Positions 41,797 through 50,001 of a stretch of 64,000 bases of DNA are shown here, in pieces. Where the stretch lies: the NCBI RefSeq assembly GCF_003053565.1, contig NZ_QAXS01000010.1:1-64000 (forward strand), written 5' to 3'. Origin of the DNA: Halanaerobium saccharolyticum (lineage in GTDB: Bacteria; Bacillota; Halanaerobiia; Halanaerobiales; Halanaerobiaceae). The notes beneath the pieces were generated by a model. The model made no database searches and was not told where the DNA came from. It saw only the letters and a list, made by a program, of their open reading frames with translations. The position numbers were made by a program, and so were the translations under genes. Each line of letters starts with the position of its first letter. The stretch's first letter is position 1.

Positions 41797-43472
41797 TATT
41801 TACTCACCTCTTCTTTAAATCTTCTGTAGATTTCCTGACCTGAGAAAGGTCTTCCATCATCTTTTAAGATATTGTAGTCTGCTTTGATTCCTGTTTCACT
41901 GCGTACAAGTCTGTCAAATTGAGCACCAGCATTATTTTCTACAAAGACCAATTTAGCATCTGTTGCTGCCAGCTCTTCTAATTTTTTAGTCGGCAGCGGC
42001 CAGAGATCATTAAATTCTAAATGTCCTACATTATATTCATCAGAAAGAATCTTTCTTCCTTCTCTAAGTGGACCGGCAGTTGAACCCCAGCCAACTAAAA
42101 TATAATCAGGCGCTTCTGGACCTGTATATTCTGGCTCCAGCAGATCTTCTGCTGCTAATTTTTTCATCTTTTTAGTTCTTTTGGCAACCATCTTATCTCT
42201 TGTTTCTCCGTCTTCTACAATATGAGCATATTCGTCATGCTCATCACTGTCTAATAAAACTATATTATCTTTAAGCTGGCCCGGATAGGCGCGGGGAGAA
42301 ATTCCATCTTCAGTATATTTATAGCGCTTATACTCTCCTTCTACCTCTGCCGGATCAACTAAATGTCTTTCAATTTTCATCTCAGATGTATCTATTACTG
42401 GAATAGTTTTAGAACCATCACCAATAAACTGATCGGAAAGAATAATTACTGGAATCTGATATTTATCAGCCAGATTCATCGCTCTAAAGGTCTGATAAAC
42501 TGCATCTTCCTGATCCTTGGGCGCTAAAACCATCAGTGGAAACTCATCCTGAGCAATATTAACTGCAAAAAGCAGATCTCCCTGACCGGTTCTGGTAGGT
42601 AAACCTGTGGCCGGGCCCGGACGCTGTACATCGGCAATTACAATTGGGGTCTCTGTAATTCCAGCCAGTCCAACTCCTTCAGCCATTAGAGCCAGGCCTC
42701 CACCTGAGGTACCTGTCATCGAGCGCATGCCTGCATAGGAACCACCAAGTGCCATATTAATCGAGGCAATCTCATCTTCAGACTGCTCAACAACTATGCC
42801 CAGTTCTTCCTGTTTACCGGCTACATAATGTAAGATACCAGTTGAAGGTGACATCGGATAGGCTGTATAGTAACTTAAGCCACCAAGTAAAGCACCTAAA
42901 CCAACTGCACTGTTACCGTCAATCACCATTCTATCTTCTTTTTTACCGAGGTCTTTAAGATTATATAATTGATCTACTGCTTCATAACCTTTTTTAAGTA
43001 ATTCAAGATTGTCATCAATAACTGATTCTTTTTTAGCAAAGTGTTCTTTTACTGCTTCTTCAGCCTGATCTGTAGGCAGTCCCATAATTTTAAAAGCAGC
43101 ACCAACATAGACAGTATTGACCGCTCGGGGGTTAACCTCTTTCGCCATTCCCCTGGCATCAATATATACCATCTCATCCTTATCTGATTCAACTTCAGAA
43201 AGAATTGTTCCATCTTCATTCATTTCTGAACGGTGAATCTCTACACTTTCGTCATTTAAAGCTAAAAGTAAATCTATTCCCTCATCCGGTCCTTCTACTT
43301 TTTGATCACTTATTCTGATCTGCATAAAGTTATGGCCACCTCTAACACGTGACATATAATCTTTAGTGCTGTATAAGTAATAACCGTGACGGGAAAAAGT
43401 TTTGGTCAGCATTGCTTCTACTGTTTTTAAACCCTGACCTGCTTCTCCAGCAATTACAATGTTAAAATCCAA
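41796..43472 (-). CDS. 2-oxoacid:ferredoxin oxidoreductase, gamma-alpha fused subunit
   Basis: A 558-residue subunit. Residues 1-180 are the gamma domain (DFNIVIAGEAGQGLKTVEAML, SRVRGGHNFMQIRIS), and the rest the alpha pyrimidine-binding domain (GNSAVGLGALLGG, YPMSPSTGILHYVA, MRSMTGTSGGGLALM). I place the start at TTG 43472, which has AAAGGAGGT eight bases before it; an ATG at 43523 adds 17 unrelated residues and no ribosome site. First gene of the pair with the beta subunit. The reaction is acyl-CoA formation from a 2-oxoacid. Confidence 0.92.
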   Translation of the reverse strand: MDFNIVIAGEAGQGLKTVEAMLTKTFSRHGYYLYSTKDYMSRVRGGHNFMQIRISDQKVEGPDEGIDLLLALNDESVEIHRSEMNEDGTILSEVESDKDEMVYIDARGMAKEVNPRAVNTVYVGAAFKIMGLPTDQAEEAVKEHFAKKESVIDDNLELLKKGYEAVDQLYNLKDLGKKEDRMVIDGNSAVGLGALLGGLSYYTAYPMSPSTGILHYVAGKQEELGIVVEQSEDEIASINMALGGSYAGMRSMTGTSGGGLALMAEGVGLAGITETPIVIADVQRPGPATGLPTRTGQGDLLFAVNIAQDEFPLMVLAPKDQEDAVYQTFRAMNLADKYQIPVIILSDQFIGDGSKTIPVIDTSEMKIERHLVDPAEVEGEYKRYKYTEDGISPRAYPGQLKDNIVLLDSDEHDEYAHIVEDGETRDKMVAKRTKKMKKLAAEDLLEPEYTGPEAPDYILVGWGSTAGPLREGRKILSDEYNVGHLEFNDLWPLPTKKLEELAATDAKLVFVENNAGAQFDRLVRSETGIKADYNILKDDGRPFSGQEIYRRFKEEVSK

Positions 43473-43669
43473 TCTTATTACCTCCTTTGCGAATTCCCAA
43501 ATCTTATTTTCTCTTTTTAACAAAACTTGAGTTATACTCTCTGTCTAATATATATTATTCAAGAGAGAGCTGGTAAATCCTGCTTGCGAATGGAAATATT
43601 TTGGCTTGATTTTAGAAAGATTTTGATTTATCTAATACTAAAAATAATTATTGTTACTGACAACAAAAA

Positions 43670-43700
43670 GCTCTCGGTTAAAATAATTTTAACTGAGAGC
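43670..43700 (-). terminator. Terminator of wecB
   Basis: GCTCTCGGTTAAAA and TTTTAACTGAGAGC form a 14-base stem with one mismatch and a 3-base loop; TTTTTG follows on the minus strand. Confidence 0.8.
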
Positions 43701-43726
43701 CCTCTAAAAAATCTCATATTTTATTA

Positions 43727-44881
43727 TTAATTAAAATCATTCGGCCTTTGTTGACTAAATTCAAAATGAAAATTCATCGCTTTTATAATTCTTTCTACAG
43801 CCTTACCATCCCCATAGGGGTTGACAGCTGCCGCATGTTTATTATACTCCCTGCTGTCAGTTAGTAATTTATAAGCCTGCTGATAAATATCATCATACTC
43901 AGTTCCAACTTTAAGCACTGTTCCAGCTTCTACAGCCTCCGGTCTTTCGGTTGTATCTCTTAAGACTAATACCGGTTTACCGAGTGAAGGCGCTTCTTCC
44001 TGAATCCCACCGGAATCGGTAAGCACCAGGTTAACTCTGGCCATCAAATTGGCAAAGGGTAAATAATCAAGCGGCTCAATTAAATGGATCTGATTATTCT
44101 CTGCCAGCATTTTTTTACTCAGCTCTCGAATCACCGGATTTAGATGGACTGGAAAAATAACTTCTAAATCTGAAATCTGCTCTGTTAAGTCTCTCACCGC
44201 TCTAAAGATATTTTCCATCGGCTGGCCTAAATTCTCCCGGCGGTGAGCTGTCAGCAGTATTACTTTTTTCTCTGCAAAATTAATCTTTTTAAGCAGCTGA
44301 TTTTCAAACTGATAATCCTCATCTACCACAGAAAGCAGAGCATCAATAACAGTATTTCCGGTCACAAAAATTTTATCTTCTGCAGTGTTTTCCAGCAGCA
44401 AATTAGCTTTTGCTTTGCTGGTAGGGGCAAAATTGAGGTCAGCCAGCACTCCTGTCAGCTGTCTGTTCATCTCCTCTGGAAAGGGTGAATATTTATTATG
44501 AGTCCTTAAGCCTGCCTCCACATGAGCAATATCTATCTGATTGTAAAAAGCAGTCAGGGCTCCAATAAAGGTGGAGGAAGTATCTCCATGGACCAGTAAA
44601 AGATCGGGTTTTTCTTCACTCAAAATGCCATCCAGTTTGTTAATTATTCTGGCAGAAAGGCCGCTTAAAGTCTGCCTGTCCTGCATGATATCCAGATCAT
44701 AATCAGCTTCCAGTTTAAAAAGTTCCATCACCTGATCCAGCATTTCTCTGTGCTGAGCAGTTACTGTAATTATTAATTTATAGTTTTCATTTTTCTTAAC
44801 TGCCTTCAGGAGAGGCGCCATCTTAATTGCTTCCGGTCTGGTCCCAAAAACAGCCATGATTTTTTTCTGCATCTTAACCAT
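43727..44881 (-). CDS. wecB: UDP-N-acetylglucosamine 2-epimerase
   Basis: Interconverts UDP-GlcNAc and UDP-ManNAc for cell-surface polysaccharide. The 384-residue GT-B-like enzyme has VFGTRPEAIKMAPL at the start, VHGDTSSTFIGAL, HVEAGLRTHNKYSPFPEE in two parts, TAHRRENLGQPM and DSGGIQEEAPSLGKPVLVLRDTTERPE segments, all classical. It begins three bases after the DUF6530-like gene's stop, forming a two-gene operon behind the TTGACA promoter near 45440. Confidence 0.95.
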   Translation of the reverse strand: MVKMQKKIMAVFGTRPEAIKMAPLLKAVKKNENYKLIITVTAQHREMLDQVMELFKLEADYDLDIMQDRQTLSGLSARIINKLDGILSEEKPDLLLVHGDTSSTFIGALTAFYNQIDIAHVEAGLRTHNKYSPFPEEMNRQLTGVLADLNFAPTSKAKANLLLENTAEDKIFVTGNTVIDALLSVVDEDYQFENQLLKKINFAEKKVILLTAHRRENLGQPMENIFRAVRDLTEQISDLEVIFPVHLNPVIRELSKKMLAENNQIHLIEPLDYLPFANLMARVNLVLTDSGGIQEEAPSLGKPVLVLRDTTERPEAVEAGTVLKVGTEYDDIYQQAYKLLTDSREYNKHAAAVNPYGDGKAVERIIKAMNFHFEFSQQRPNDFN

Positions 44882-44883
44882 CT

Positions 44884-45363
44884 TTAATACCCCATATCTT
44901 TTAGAATTCTTGCCAGCACCGATAACCTCTCACCAATCAGTTCACTGTCATTTCGCAGTGCCTGATCAAAAAGTTTAATATCTTCTTCCAGATTTTCATT
45001 ATCTTCTGCAACTGCAACTGTCATTGCATCACCCTGGAGACCAACTCTGTCCAGCTGTGGATTTTCCTGGTCATATAAATTCTCGTAGCGGTAAGCTTCT
45101 CTAAAATGCTTGGAAGTCCTGGCAACTAAAATTGCAAGGTCAAGCACCCGATGTAGGGGTAACTCCTCTGACTGCCTGGACCATTTATTTCCTGTATGGC
45201 GCCAGACTTTGGCGGAAATATCTACTTTACCGCGGTCATTCCACTGAGCTAAACCTAAAGAAAGTCCTTTAGCATCAGAATCATAAGCATTCCTGCCGTC
45301 AATATTTTCGTAATTCTCACAGACTATTACCGGCTTGTGTTTTAAACTTGTTGGTATTTTCAT
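44884..45363 (-). CDS. DUF6530-like protein
   Basis: A 159-residue protein of unknown function with LKHKPVIVCENYENIDGR, AKVWRHTGNKWSRQSEELP and HRVLDLAILVARTSKHFREAY, which I associate with DUF6530. It has no signal peptide or membrane helix. It is the first gene of an operon with wecB and is controlled by a strong promoter carrying the TTTAGTAA palindrome. Family assignment is from memory of its conserved start and is moderate. Confidence 0.6.
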   Translation of the reverse strand: MKIPTSLKHKPVIVCENYENIDGRNAYDSDAKGLSLGLAQWNDRGKVDISAKVWRHTGNKWSRQSEELPLHRVLDLAILVARTSKHFREAYRYENLYDQENPQLDRVGLQGDAMTVAVAEDNENLEEDIKLFDQALRNDSELIGERLSVLARILKDMGY

Positions 45364-45389
45364 TTTCAGACCTCCATTTTATTTACTAG

Positions 45390-45406
45390 TTTAGTAAATT
45401 ACTAAA
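45390..45406 (-). promoter_or_regulatory. 17-nt operator-like palindrome
   Basis: TTTAGTAA-A-TTACTAAA lies immediately after the -10 element of the DUF6530-wecB promoter, with a further partial copy TTACTAC beside it. It is typical in size and place for a MarR or ArsR-type repressor site. Confidence 0.65.
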
Positions 45407-45416
45407 TTACTACTTA

Positions 45417-45445
45417 AGTATAATCCCCTTTTTGCTTTCTGTCAA
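45417..45445 (-). promoter_or_regulatory. Strong sigma-A promoter of the DUF6530-wecB operon
   Basis: On the minus strand TTGACA, exactly 17 bases and TATACT. Confidence 0.8.
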
Positions 45446-45465
45446 GACTCTAAAAAAAATAAAAA

Positions 45466-45486
45466 CTGCAGTCATTTAAACTGCAG
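45466..45486 (-). terminator. Terminator
   Basis: CTGCAGT and ACTGCAG stem with a 7-base loop, followed on the minus strand by TTTTTATTTTTTTT. It closes the radical-SAM-associated operon. Confidence 0.75.
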
Positions 45487-45495
45487 CAAAAAATT

Positions 45496-46297
45496 TTATT
45501 CTAATTTATAATTCTGGCTGCTGCCCGGTCTTTCAATCAGGTGCTTCCAGTATTTTTTGGGCATAAACTGCTGCTGAACTTTTCTGTTCTTTCGATTTTG
45601 AATACTAACTGCAGAGAAAAATGCCCGCCAGAGATCCTGAACTTCTGCTTCTCTGCTTGAAAGTTGCGGCTCAAATCCCTTTTCTAAATCAATTAAAAGC
45701 CACTCCTTATCCTCAGCAGAATAAATTACAGCTTCCTCTCGTTTGTGATCATGGATTATCCAGTCCATAGTTGAAAACCTACTTTTGAAATGCGGTGCCA
45801 GCAAAATTAGAGTTTTATAGTCAGGTTCAACTGCTGCATAATATTTACCTCCGACAGCCTCCTTAAGTCTGATCAAACCCTTTAAGCGGTGACTCTCATG
45901 CCTCACCCTGTGGGCCAGATCGTGAACCTGGCGGATAAAATCTTTAGTTAAAAGTTCGTCCACACTTTTACCAACCTTAAAACCGGTAAATAAATAACGA
46001 AAGATATATAATTCCATTTTTTCTGCTTCCGACAGATAACAGTAGAAAATATTGTTCAGCGCCTGAGCTGAAATATGCTTTTTAATCTGTCCGGCAAAAA
46101 AAATCTGATTTTTCCTGATCAGTAATAATTTTTTTCTTTTGATAAAATAAATCATCACGAAATTCTGATTCAGCCAAAATTTTAACTGGTGCCTCTCTAT
46201 TTTTGAAAGCAGTATAAAGAGATGTCATTAACCCCTGATAGCTGCCGTCATAAATATATACTTTTTTTGAATCATTACTGCTATCCATTCTCATCAA
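45496..46297 (-). pseudogene. TIGR03915-type DNA-repair partner, split by a frameshift
   Basis: Partner of the radical-SAM DNA repair protein immediately upstream. The N-terminal part (46297 to about 46096) reads VYIYDGSYQGLMTSLYTAF, the typical start of this roughly 260-residue family, and stops at 46082. The remainder (IKKHISAQALNNIFYCYLS onward, down to 45496) continues in another frame. The break falls in a run of eight T on the coding strand (46096-46103); seven T would restore one continuous frame. It may be a real mutation, a slippery-site switch, or a sequencing error. Apart from this, both parts look well conserved. Confidence 0.8.
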
Positions 46298-46329
46298 ACC
46301 TTTTTTAGATTGATATCCTCAAAAATAAC

Positions 46330-47601
46330 TTAATTAACTAAATCTAAATCCCATTCTTTTTCCTGGCTCTGATCGGCGCTGAATAAGGACAGCTGTTCAC
46401 TTTCCTTTTCAGCCAGCCGGTTGTAAATAACCTCGCTCTCAAAAGGAACTGCGGCTGCATACTTGCCGTCACAGGTGATAAAGAAATTTGCCCGCTTTAA
46501 AACAATTCTCATCTTTTTTAAGTTATAATGGCTTAAAGTCTTTTCTTTTCTGGCCTTTACAATTTTAGCAGCTGAGCGGAGTCCAATCCCTGGAACTCTA
46601 AGCAGTATCTCATAATCAGCAGTGTTGACTTCTACCGGAAATTTATCCAGATTGTTTAAGGCCCAGTCAGCTTTGGGATCAATTTTTAAATCAAAATTTT
46701 CTCTGCCGGGAGTTAACAATTCTCCCGCCTTAAAACCGTAAAATCTCAATAACCAGTCTGCCTGATAGAGCCGGTGCTCGCGTTTTAGTGGTGGTCCTGG
46801 TAAAGCAGGTAAAAGTGAAGAATTATTAACCGGTAAATAGGCCGAATAATATACCCGCTTTAAATTAAAATGGTCATATAAGCCTTCTGATAAAGAAATA
46901 ATCTGCCTGTCTGATTCGGGGCTGGCCCCTACAATCAGCTGAGTTGACTGACCGGCCGGCACAAATTTATCTTTCAGCTTATATTTCTTGCGCTCTATAA
47001 TATTATTTTCTATTCCCTCTCCGATCCCCTTCATCGGAGCTAAAATTCCTGCTTTTTTCTTCTGGGGAGCCAGCTTTTCCAGGCTGCTTTCGCTGGGCAG
47101 CTCAATATTGACACTCATCCGATCCACCAGCAGTCCCGCCTGATAAATCAGTTTAAAATCAGCGCCCGGAATTGCTTTAAGATGAATATATCCCTGATAA
47201 TTATGTTTGTTGCGCAGAAGCTGCACAGTTTTTAGAAGCTGCTCCATGGTCCAGTCGGGATCTCTATTAACCGCTGAACTCAAAAACAGACCTTCAATAT
47301 AGTTGCGCTTATAAAAATCAACAGTCAGCTGGGCCACCTCTTCCGGAGTAAAAGAAGCACGCGGTCGATCATTGCTGGCCCTATTTACACAGTACTGACA
47401 GTCATAGATGCAGTAGTTAGTAAATAAAATTTTGAGCAGGGAAACACAGCGGCCATCATCAGTCCAGCTGTGGCAGATTCCGCCTGCGGCAGTATTGCCA
47501 AGACTCGAGCTGTCACCACGCCCACTGCTGCCGCTTGAAGAACAGGAAACATCATATTTAGCTGCGTCACTTAAAATTTCAAGTTTTTTCTGAAGATCCA
47601 T
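46330..47601 (-). CDS. Radical SAM DNA modification/repair protein (TIGR03916-type)
   Basis: A 423-residue radical SAM enzyme. The cluster motif is CIYDCQYC (about residues 63-70). A helix-hairpin-helix near residues 320-355 (VNTADYEILLRVPGIGLRSA) suggests DNA binding. It is the putative DNA repair/modification protein that normally pairs with the TIGR03915 family, here encoded 32 bases downstream but frameshifted. An N-terminal Ser/Gly-rich, His/Cys-containing segment (about 18-50) is usual in this group. Start ATG has AAAGGAA, modest. Confidence 0.88.
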   Translation of the reverse strand: MDLQKKLEILSDAAKYDVSCSSSGSSGRGDSSSLGNTAAGGICHSWTDDGRCVSLLKILFTNYCIYDCQYCVNRASNDRPRASFTPEEVAQLTVDFYKRNYIEGLFLSSAVNRDPDWTMEQLLKTVQLLRNKHNYQGYIHLKAIPGADFKLIYQAGLLVDRMSVNIELPSESSLEKLAPQKKKAGILAPMKGIGEGIENNIIERKKYKLKDKFVPAGQSTQLIVGASPESDRQIISLSEGLYDHFNLKRVYYSAYLPVNNSSLLPALPGPPLKREHRLYQADWLLRFYGFKAGELLTPGRENFDLKIDPKADWALNNLDKFPVEVNTADYEILLRVPGIGLRSAAKIVKARKEKTLSHYNLKKMRIVLKRANFFITCDGKYAAAVPFESEVIYNRLAEKESEQLSLFSADQSQEKEWDLDLVN

Positions 47602-47615
47602 CTTTTTTTCCTTTC

Positions 47616-47996
47616 TTAATCTCTTTTCATTTCACGATTTAATTTCTTATCAAAAGAAAAGACATCAAATTTTTTAATCTGATTATAAGAATATAAAATA
47701 CAATCTACAAAATCCAAGTTAACCTCTTTATATTTTTTTAAAGAATTAATTATGAGTTCTTCTTCTTTTATATTAATATTATCATAGTCAATTAATTCCA
47801 ATATGGTATTTGATATTTTATTTTTATCAAGATTATATACTCCTTCTAGTACATAAACAACTTCAGCTATCACTTCAGATAAAAGCAAAATATTTTCAGA
47901 TTCAATAATTTGAGCAGCTTTTTTTGACATATCTTTAGAATCATTCATAAAATATCTTAAAATCACATTTGCATCAATTATCAGCATTTTTTTCAC
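47616..47996 (-). CDS. PIN-domain toxin (VapC-like)
   Basis: Predicted Mg-dependent ribonuclease of 126 residues. Conserved acids appear at DANVILRYFM (Asp8), SEVIAEVVYVLE (Glu near 44) and LDFVDCILYSYN (Asp near 94 and 97), with a final DVFSFDKKL, the usual PIN layout. Its start overlaps the upstream antitoxin gene by 23 bases, as in type II toxin-antitoxin pairs. Codon use is more A/T-rich than the flanking genes, consistent with mobility. Confidence 0.85.
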   Translation of the reverse strand: MKKMLIIDANVILRYFMNDSKDMSKKAAQIIESENILLLSEVIAEVVYVLEGVYNLDKNKISNTILELIDYDNINIKEEELIINSLKKYKEVNLDFVDCILYSYNQIKKFDVFSFDKKLNREMKRD

Positions 47997-48222
47997 TCAC
48001 CGCATTTCTCCATGCATTCTCCTCTTTTTTAATTAAATAAGGATTGGCATATTCCTCAAAAATGCCAAATAATTTTTTTTCTTTTTGTGATTTCTCATCT
48101 GTCTCGACCTCATTTTCGATCGGAAGAATAATAATTTCTACTCTTTTATGTTTTAATTCGTCAGGAATATTAATGATTGTCTCTAAAATTTCACTATCTA
48201 TTATTTTTCTAATATATTCCAT
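47974..48222 (-). CDS. Probable antitoxin of the PIN pair
   Basis: An 82-residue protein whose N-terminal half has beta-strand-rich MEYIRKIIDSEILETIINIP, resembling AbrB/DUF2281-like antitoxin starts, and an acidic C-terminal tail that could wrap the toxin. It overlaps the PIN gene. GGAGGGA precedes its ATG. The role is deduced from arrangement. Confidence 0.7.
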   Translation of the reverse strand: MEYIRKIIDSEILETIINIPDELKHKRVEIIILPIENEVETDEKSQKEKKLFGIFEEYANPYLIKKEENAWRNAVSEKNADN

Positions 48223-48639
48223 TATTTCTCCCTCCTTTATTAAATTTTCCTATTTTTAGTATACTACATTTAAGTAATTAAATCATAAATTATATTAAAT
48301 TTTGAGGTTTATGGCTCTCCTCTGTCTGACTAAAAGGAGTTAGGAAAACTCCTGCCCCTCATAATTAGACAGTTTCAAATAAATGATTACATCGAAATAG
48401 CTTTAAATAATCCATAATAGGGAATTAGTTTTTTGCTGTTTAATAATCTTAACCCAGTAATTAAAAATAACAAAATATACGTTAAATGAAGATTGTATTA
48501 CTATTGATATCTTTAATTACATTATACTATACTTACACAATTTTTTCAAACAAATGTTTGTCGAGGAAGTAAAAAAAATACCGCCCGCTAAAATTATTCA
48601 GCAGACGGTAGTTTAGATTCTATATTATTTAGATTTGAT
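48223..48639. other. Intergenic region between antitoxin and encapsulin genes; no gene
   Basis: No coding frame supported. It holds a nested hairpin (48322-48372) with AGGAGTT/AACTCCT inside and CTGTCT/AGACAG outside, and the encapsulin terminator. Confidence 0.6.
48580..48609 (-). terminator. Terminator of the encapsulin operon
   Basis: On the minus strand ACCGTCTGCT pairs with AGCGGGCGGT through two G-U pairs, followed by ATTTTTTTT. Confidence 0.75.
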
Positions 48640-49440
48640 TTACTTTAAGACAACAGCTGCTTCTGGACCATTAACTCTAAAGGTAAAGGTTTCAAGGAAG
48701 AATAATTCTACCTCATCACCATTTCTATCTTCATATCCTAGAGAAATGTCCTGACCAACTGTTAATTCAAAGTCTCCACCGCGCTCGGAAATTAATAGAC
48801 CTCTGTTGCCGAGATCAGGTACTAAGACAGCACCATTATCAACCATTTCTTCAACCTTACGCTTTAGTGGATAACCTTTATCATCTAATTCATAAAGCAG
48901 AGAATAAAGTTCAGGTCCTAAGAGTAAACGCTTGGATCCACCAACACTATTTTCTTCAAATAAGGTTAGCGCTCTCAAGAGACCAGAAATCAGTTCTTTT
49001 TCGCCACCGGAAACACTAACTTCATCATATTCTGAAGCCTCAACAATACCTTCAATTCCTACTTCATCAAGACCATAGAATACAGCTTTATTTTCAGCTT
49101 TAGCCAGTTTAGAAGCAGCATCAACTAAATCATCTGTGTCAACATCTTCTGCTCCTCTAGCCAGCGCTTCTATCTCACTGAGCTTCATTGTAAATGGAAC
49201 TTTTAATTCTACTAAAGGTAGAACCTCTCTGGTGGAATAAGTTACACCTTCCACATCTTCAATTCCTACCGGACTAAAGCGGCCGGTGTTTATTGAAGAA
49301 AGTTCTAAGCCTTTAGGTCCCAGAAAATCAACTTCCTTACGAGCCTTTAATTTCTGGCTCAGTACGTCAGTTGCCTCTTCATCTAAGAAATTCCAGGCTT
49401 CTGCTGCAAATGGTGCTAAAGAGCGTTTTAAAATATCCAT
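48640..49440 (-). CDS. Encapsulin shell protein, family 1
   Basis: HK97-fold protein that self-assembles into a protein nanocompartment. The 266-residue length and motifs LKRSLAPFAAEAWNFLDEEA, VDFLGPKGLELSSINTGR, KVPFTMKLSEIEALARGAEDVD in pieces, and C-terminal ELFFLETFTFRVNGPEAAVVL identify a family-1 encapsulin. It follows directly the ferritin-like cargo gene, whose stop adjoins its start. The shell would hold mineralised iron. Confidence 0.96.
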   Translation of the reverse strand: MDILKRSLAPFAAEAWNFLDEEATDVLSQKLKARKEVDFLGPKGLELSSINTGRFSPVGIEDVEGVTYSTREVLPLVELKVPFTMKLSEIEALARGAEDVDTDDLVDAASKLAKAENKAVFYGLDEVGIEGIVEASEYDEVSVSGGEKELISGLLRALTLFEENSVGGSKRLLLGPELYSLLYELDDKGYPLKRKVEEMVDNGAVLVPDLGNRGLLISERGGDFELTVGQDISLGYEDRNGDEVELFFLETFTFRVNGPEAAVVLK

Positions 49441-49821
49441 TTATTCTCCTCCTCTCATACTGCCTAAACCAAGTGATTTGCTGGAAGCAGGCGCTTCTTC
49501 TCCGCCGCCTTCTCCACCTTCTTCACCTTCACCCTCTTCTTCTATTTCAGTTATTTTTGCTGTTTGAAAAAGGAAAGTTCTTAACATTTCATCCCAGACA
49601 GGATTTTTACGGCGCAACCATTCTAGACCCATACAGGCATGTTCAATCTCTTCGTCACGGTTATGTTCTACAATTGCCTGAACATCGGGATCATTTGTTG
49701 CTTCAGCACGCTGATTATACCAATCAACGGCTTCTAACTCCTCAATTACACTTTTGATAACACGATGATAATCAATCGCTTCTTCAGATAATTTTTCCTC
49801 TGGTTCATGATATTCGCTCAT
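49441..49821 (-). CDS. Encapsulated ferritin-like cargo protein
   Basis: A 126-residue encapsulated ferritin. Metal residues by alignment with EncFtn are Glu28, Glu58 and His61, with Trp34 conserved (VIEELEAVDWYNQRA and NRDEEIEHACMGLEWL). The C-terminus has an acidic/Gly-rich linker followed by SKSLGLGSMRGGE, a typical cargo-loading peptide that docks inside the shell. It oxidises Fe2+ for storage. The ATG has AGGGAGG. The promoter has a Fur-like site. Confidence 0.95.
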   Translation of the reverse strand: MSEYHEPEEKLSEEAIDYHRVIKSVIEELEAVDWYNQRAEATNDPDVQAIVEHNRDEEIEHACMGLEWLRRKNPVWDEMLRTFLFQTAKITEIEEEGEGEEGGEGGGEEAPASSKSLGLGSMRGGE

Positions 49822-49862
49822 AAATCTAACCTCCCTTAAATTTTAATACCTAAATTTAAACG

Positions 49863-49917
49863 GAAAATTGATATTCATTTTCAAATTAATTATATCTTCA
49901 TTTTCTGCTGAAGTCAA
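49863..49917 (-). promoter_or_regulatory. Encapsulin promoter with Fur-like palindrome
   Basis: On the minus strand TTGACT, 17 bases and TATAAT form a strong promoter (49889-49917). The near-palindrome GAAAATGAATATCAATTTTC (49863-49882) just after it resembles a Fur box, fitting an iron-storage operon. Confidence 0.65.
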
Positions 49918-50001
49918 ATTTTAACTTTGTCGAAAAATGTTGATAAACCCTGTCCTGATAGTATTTAAAAAGTGAGCTTCACAGATTTAATCCAATTCTA
50001 A

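Noticed and set aside
49371-49757. 128-residue plus-strand Leu/His-rich frame
   Set aside because: Antisense to the encapsulated ferritin gene, low complexity, no ribosome site.
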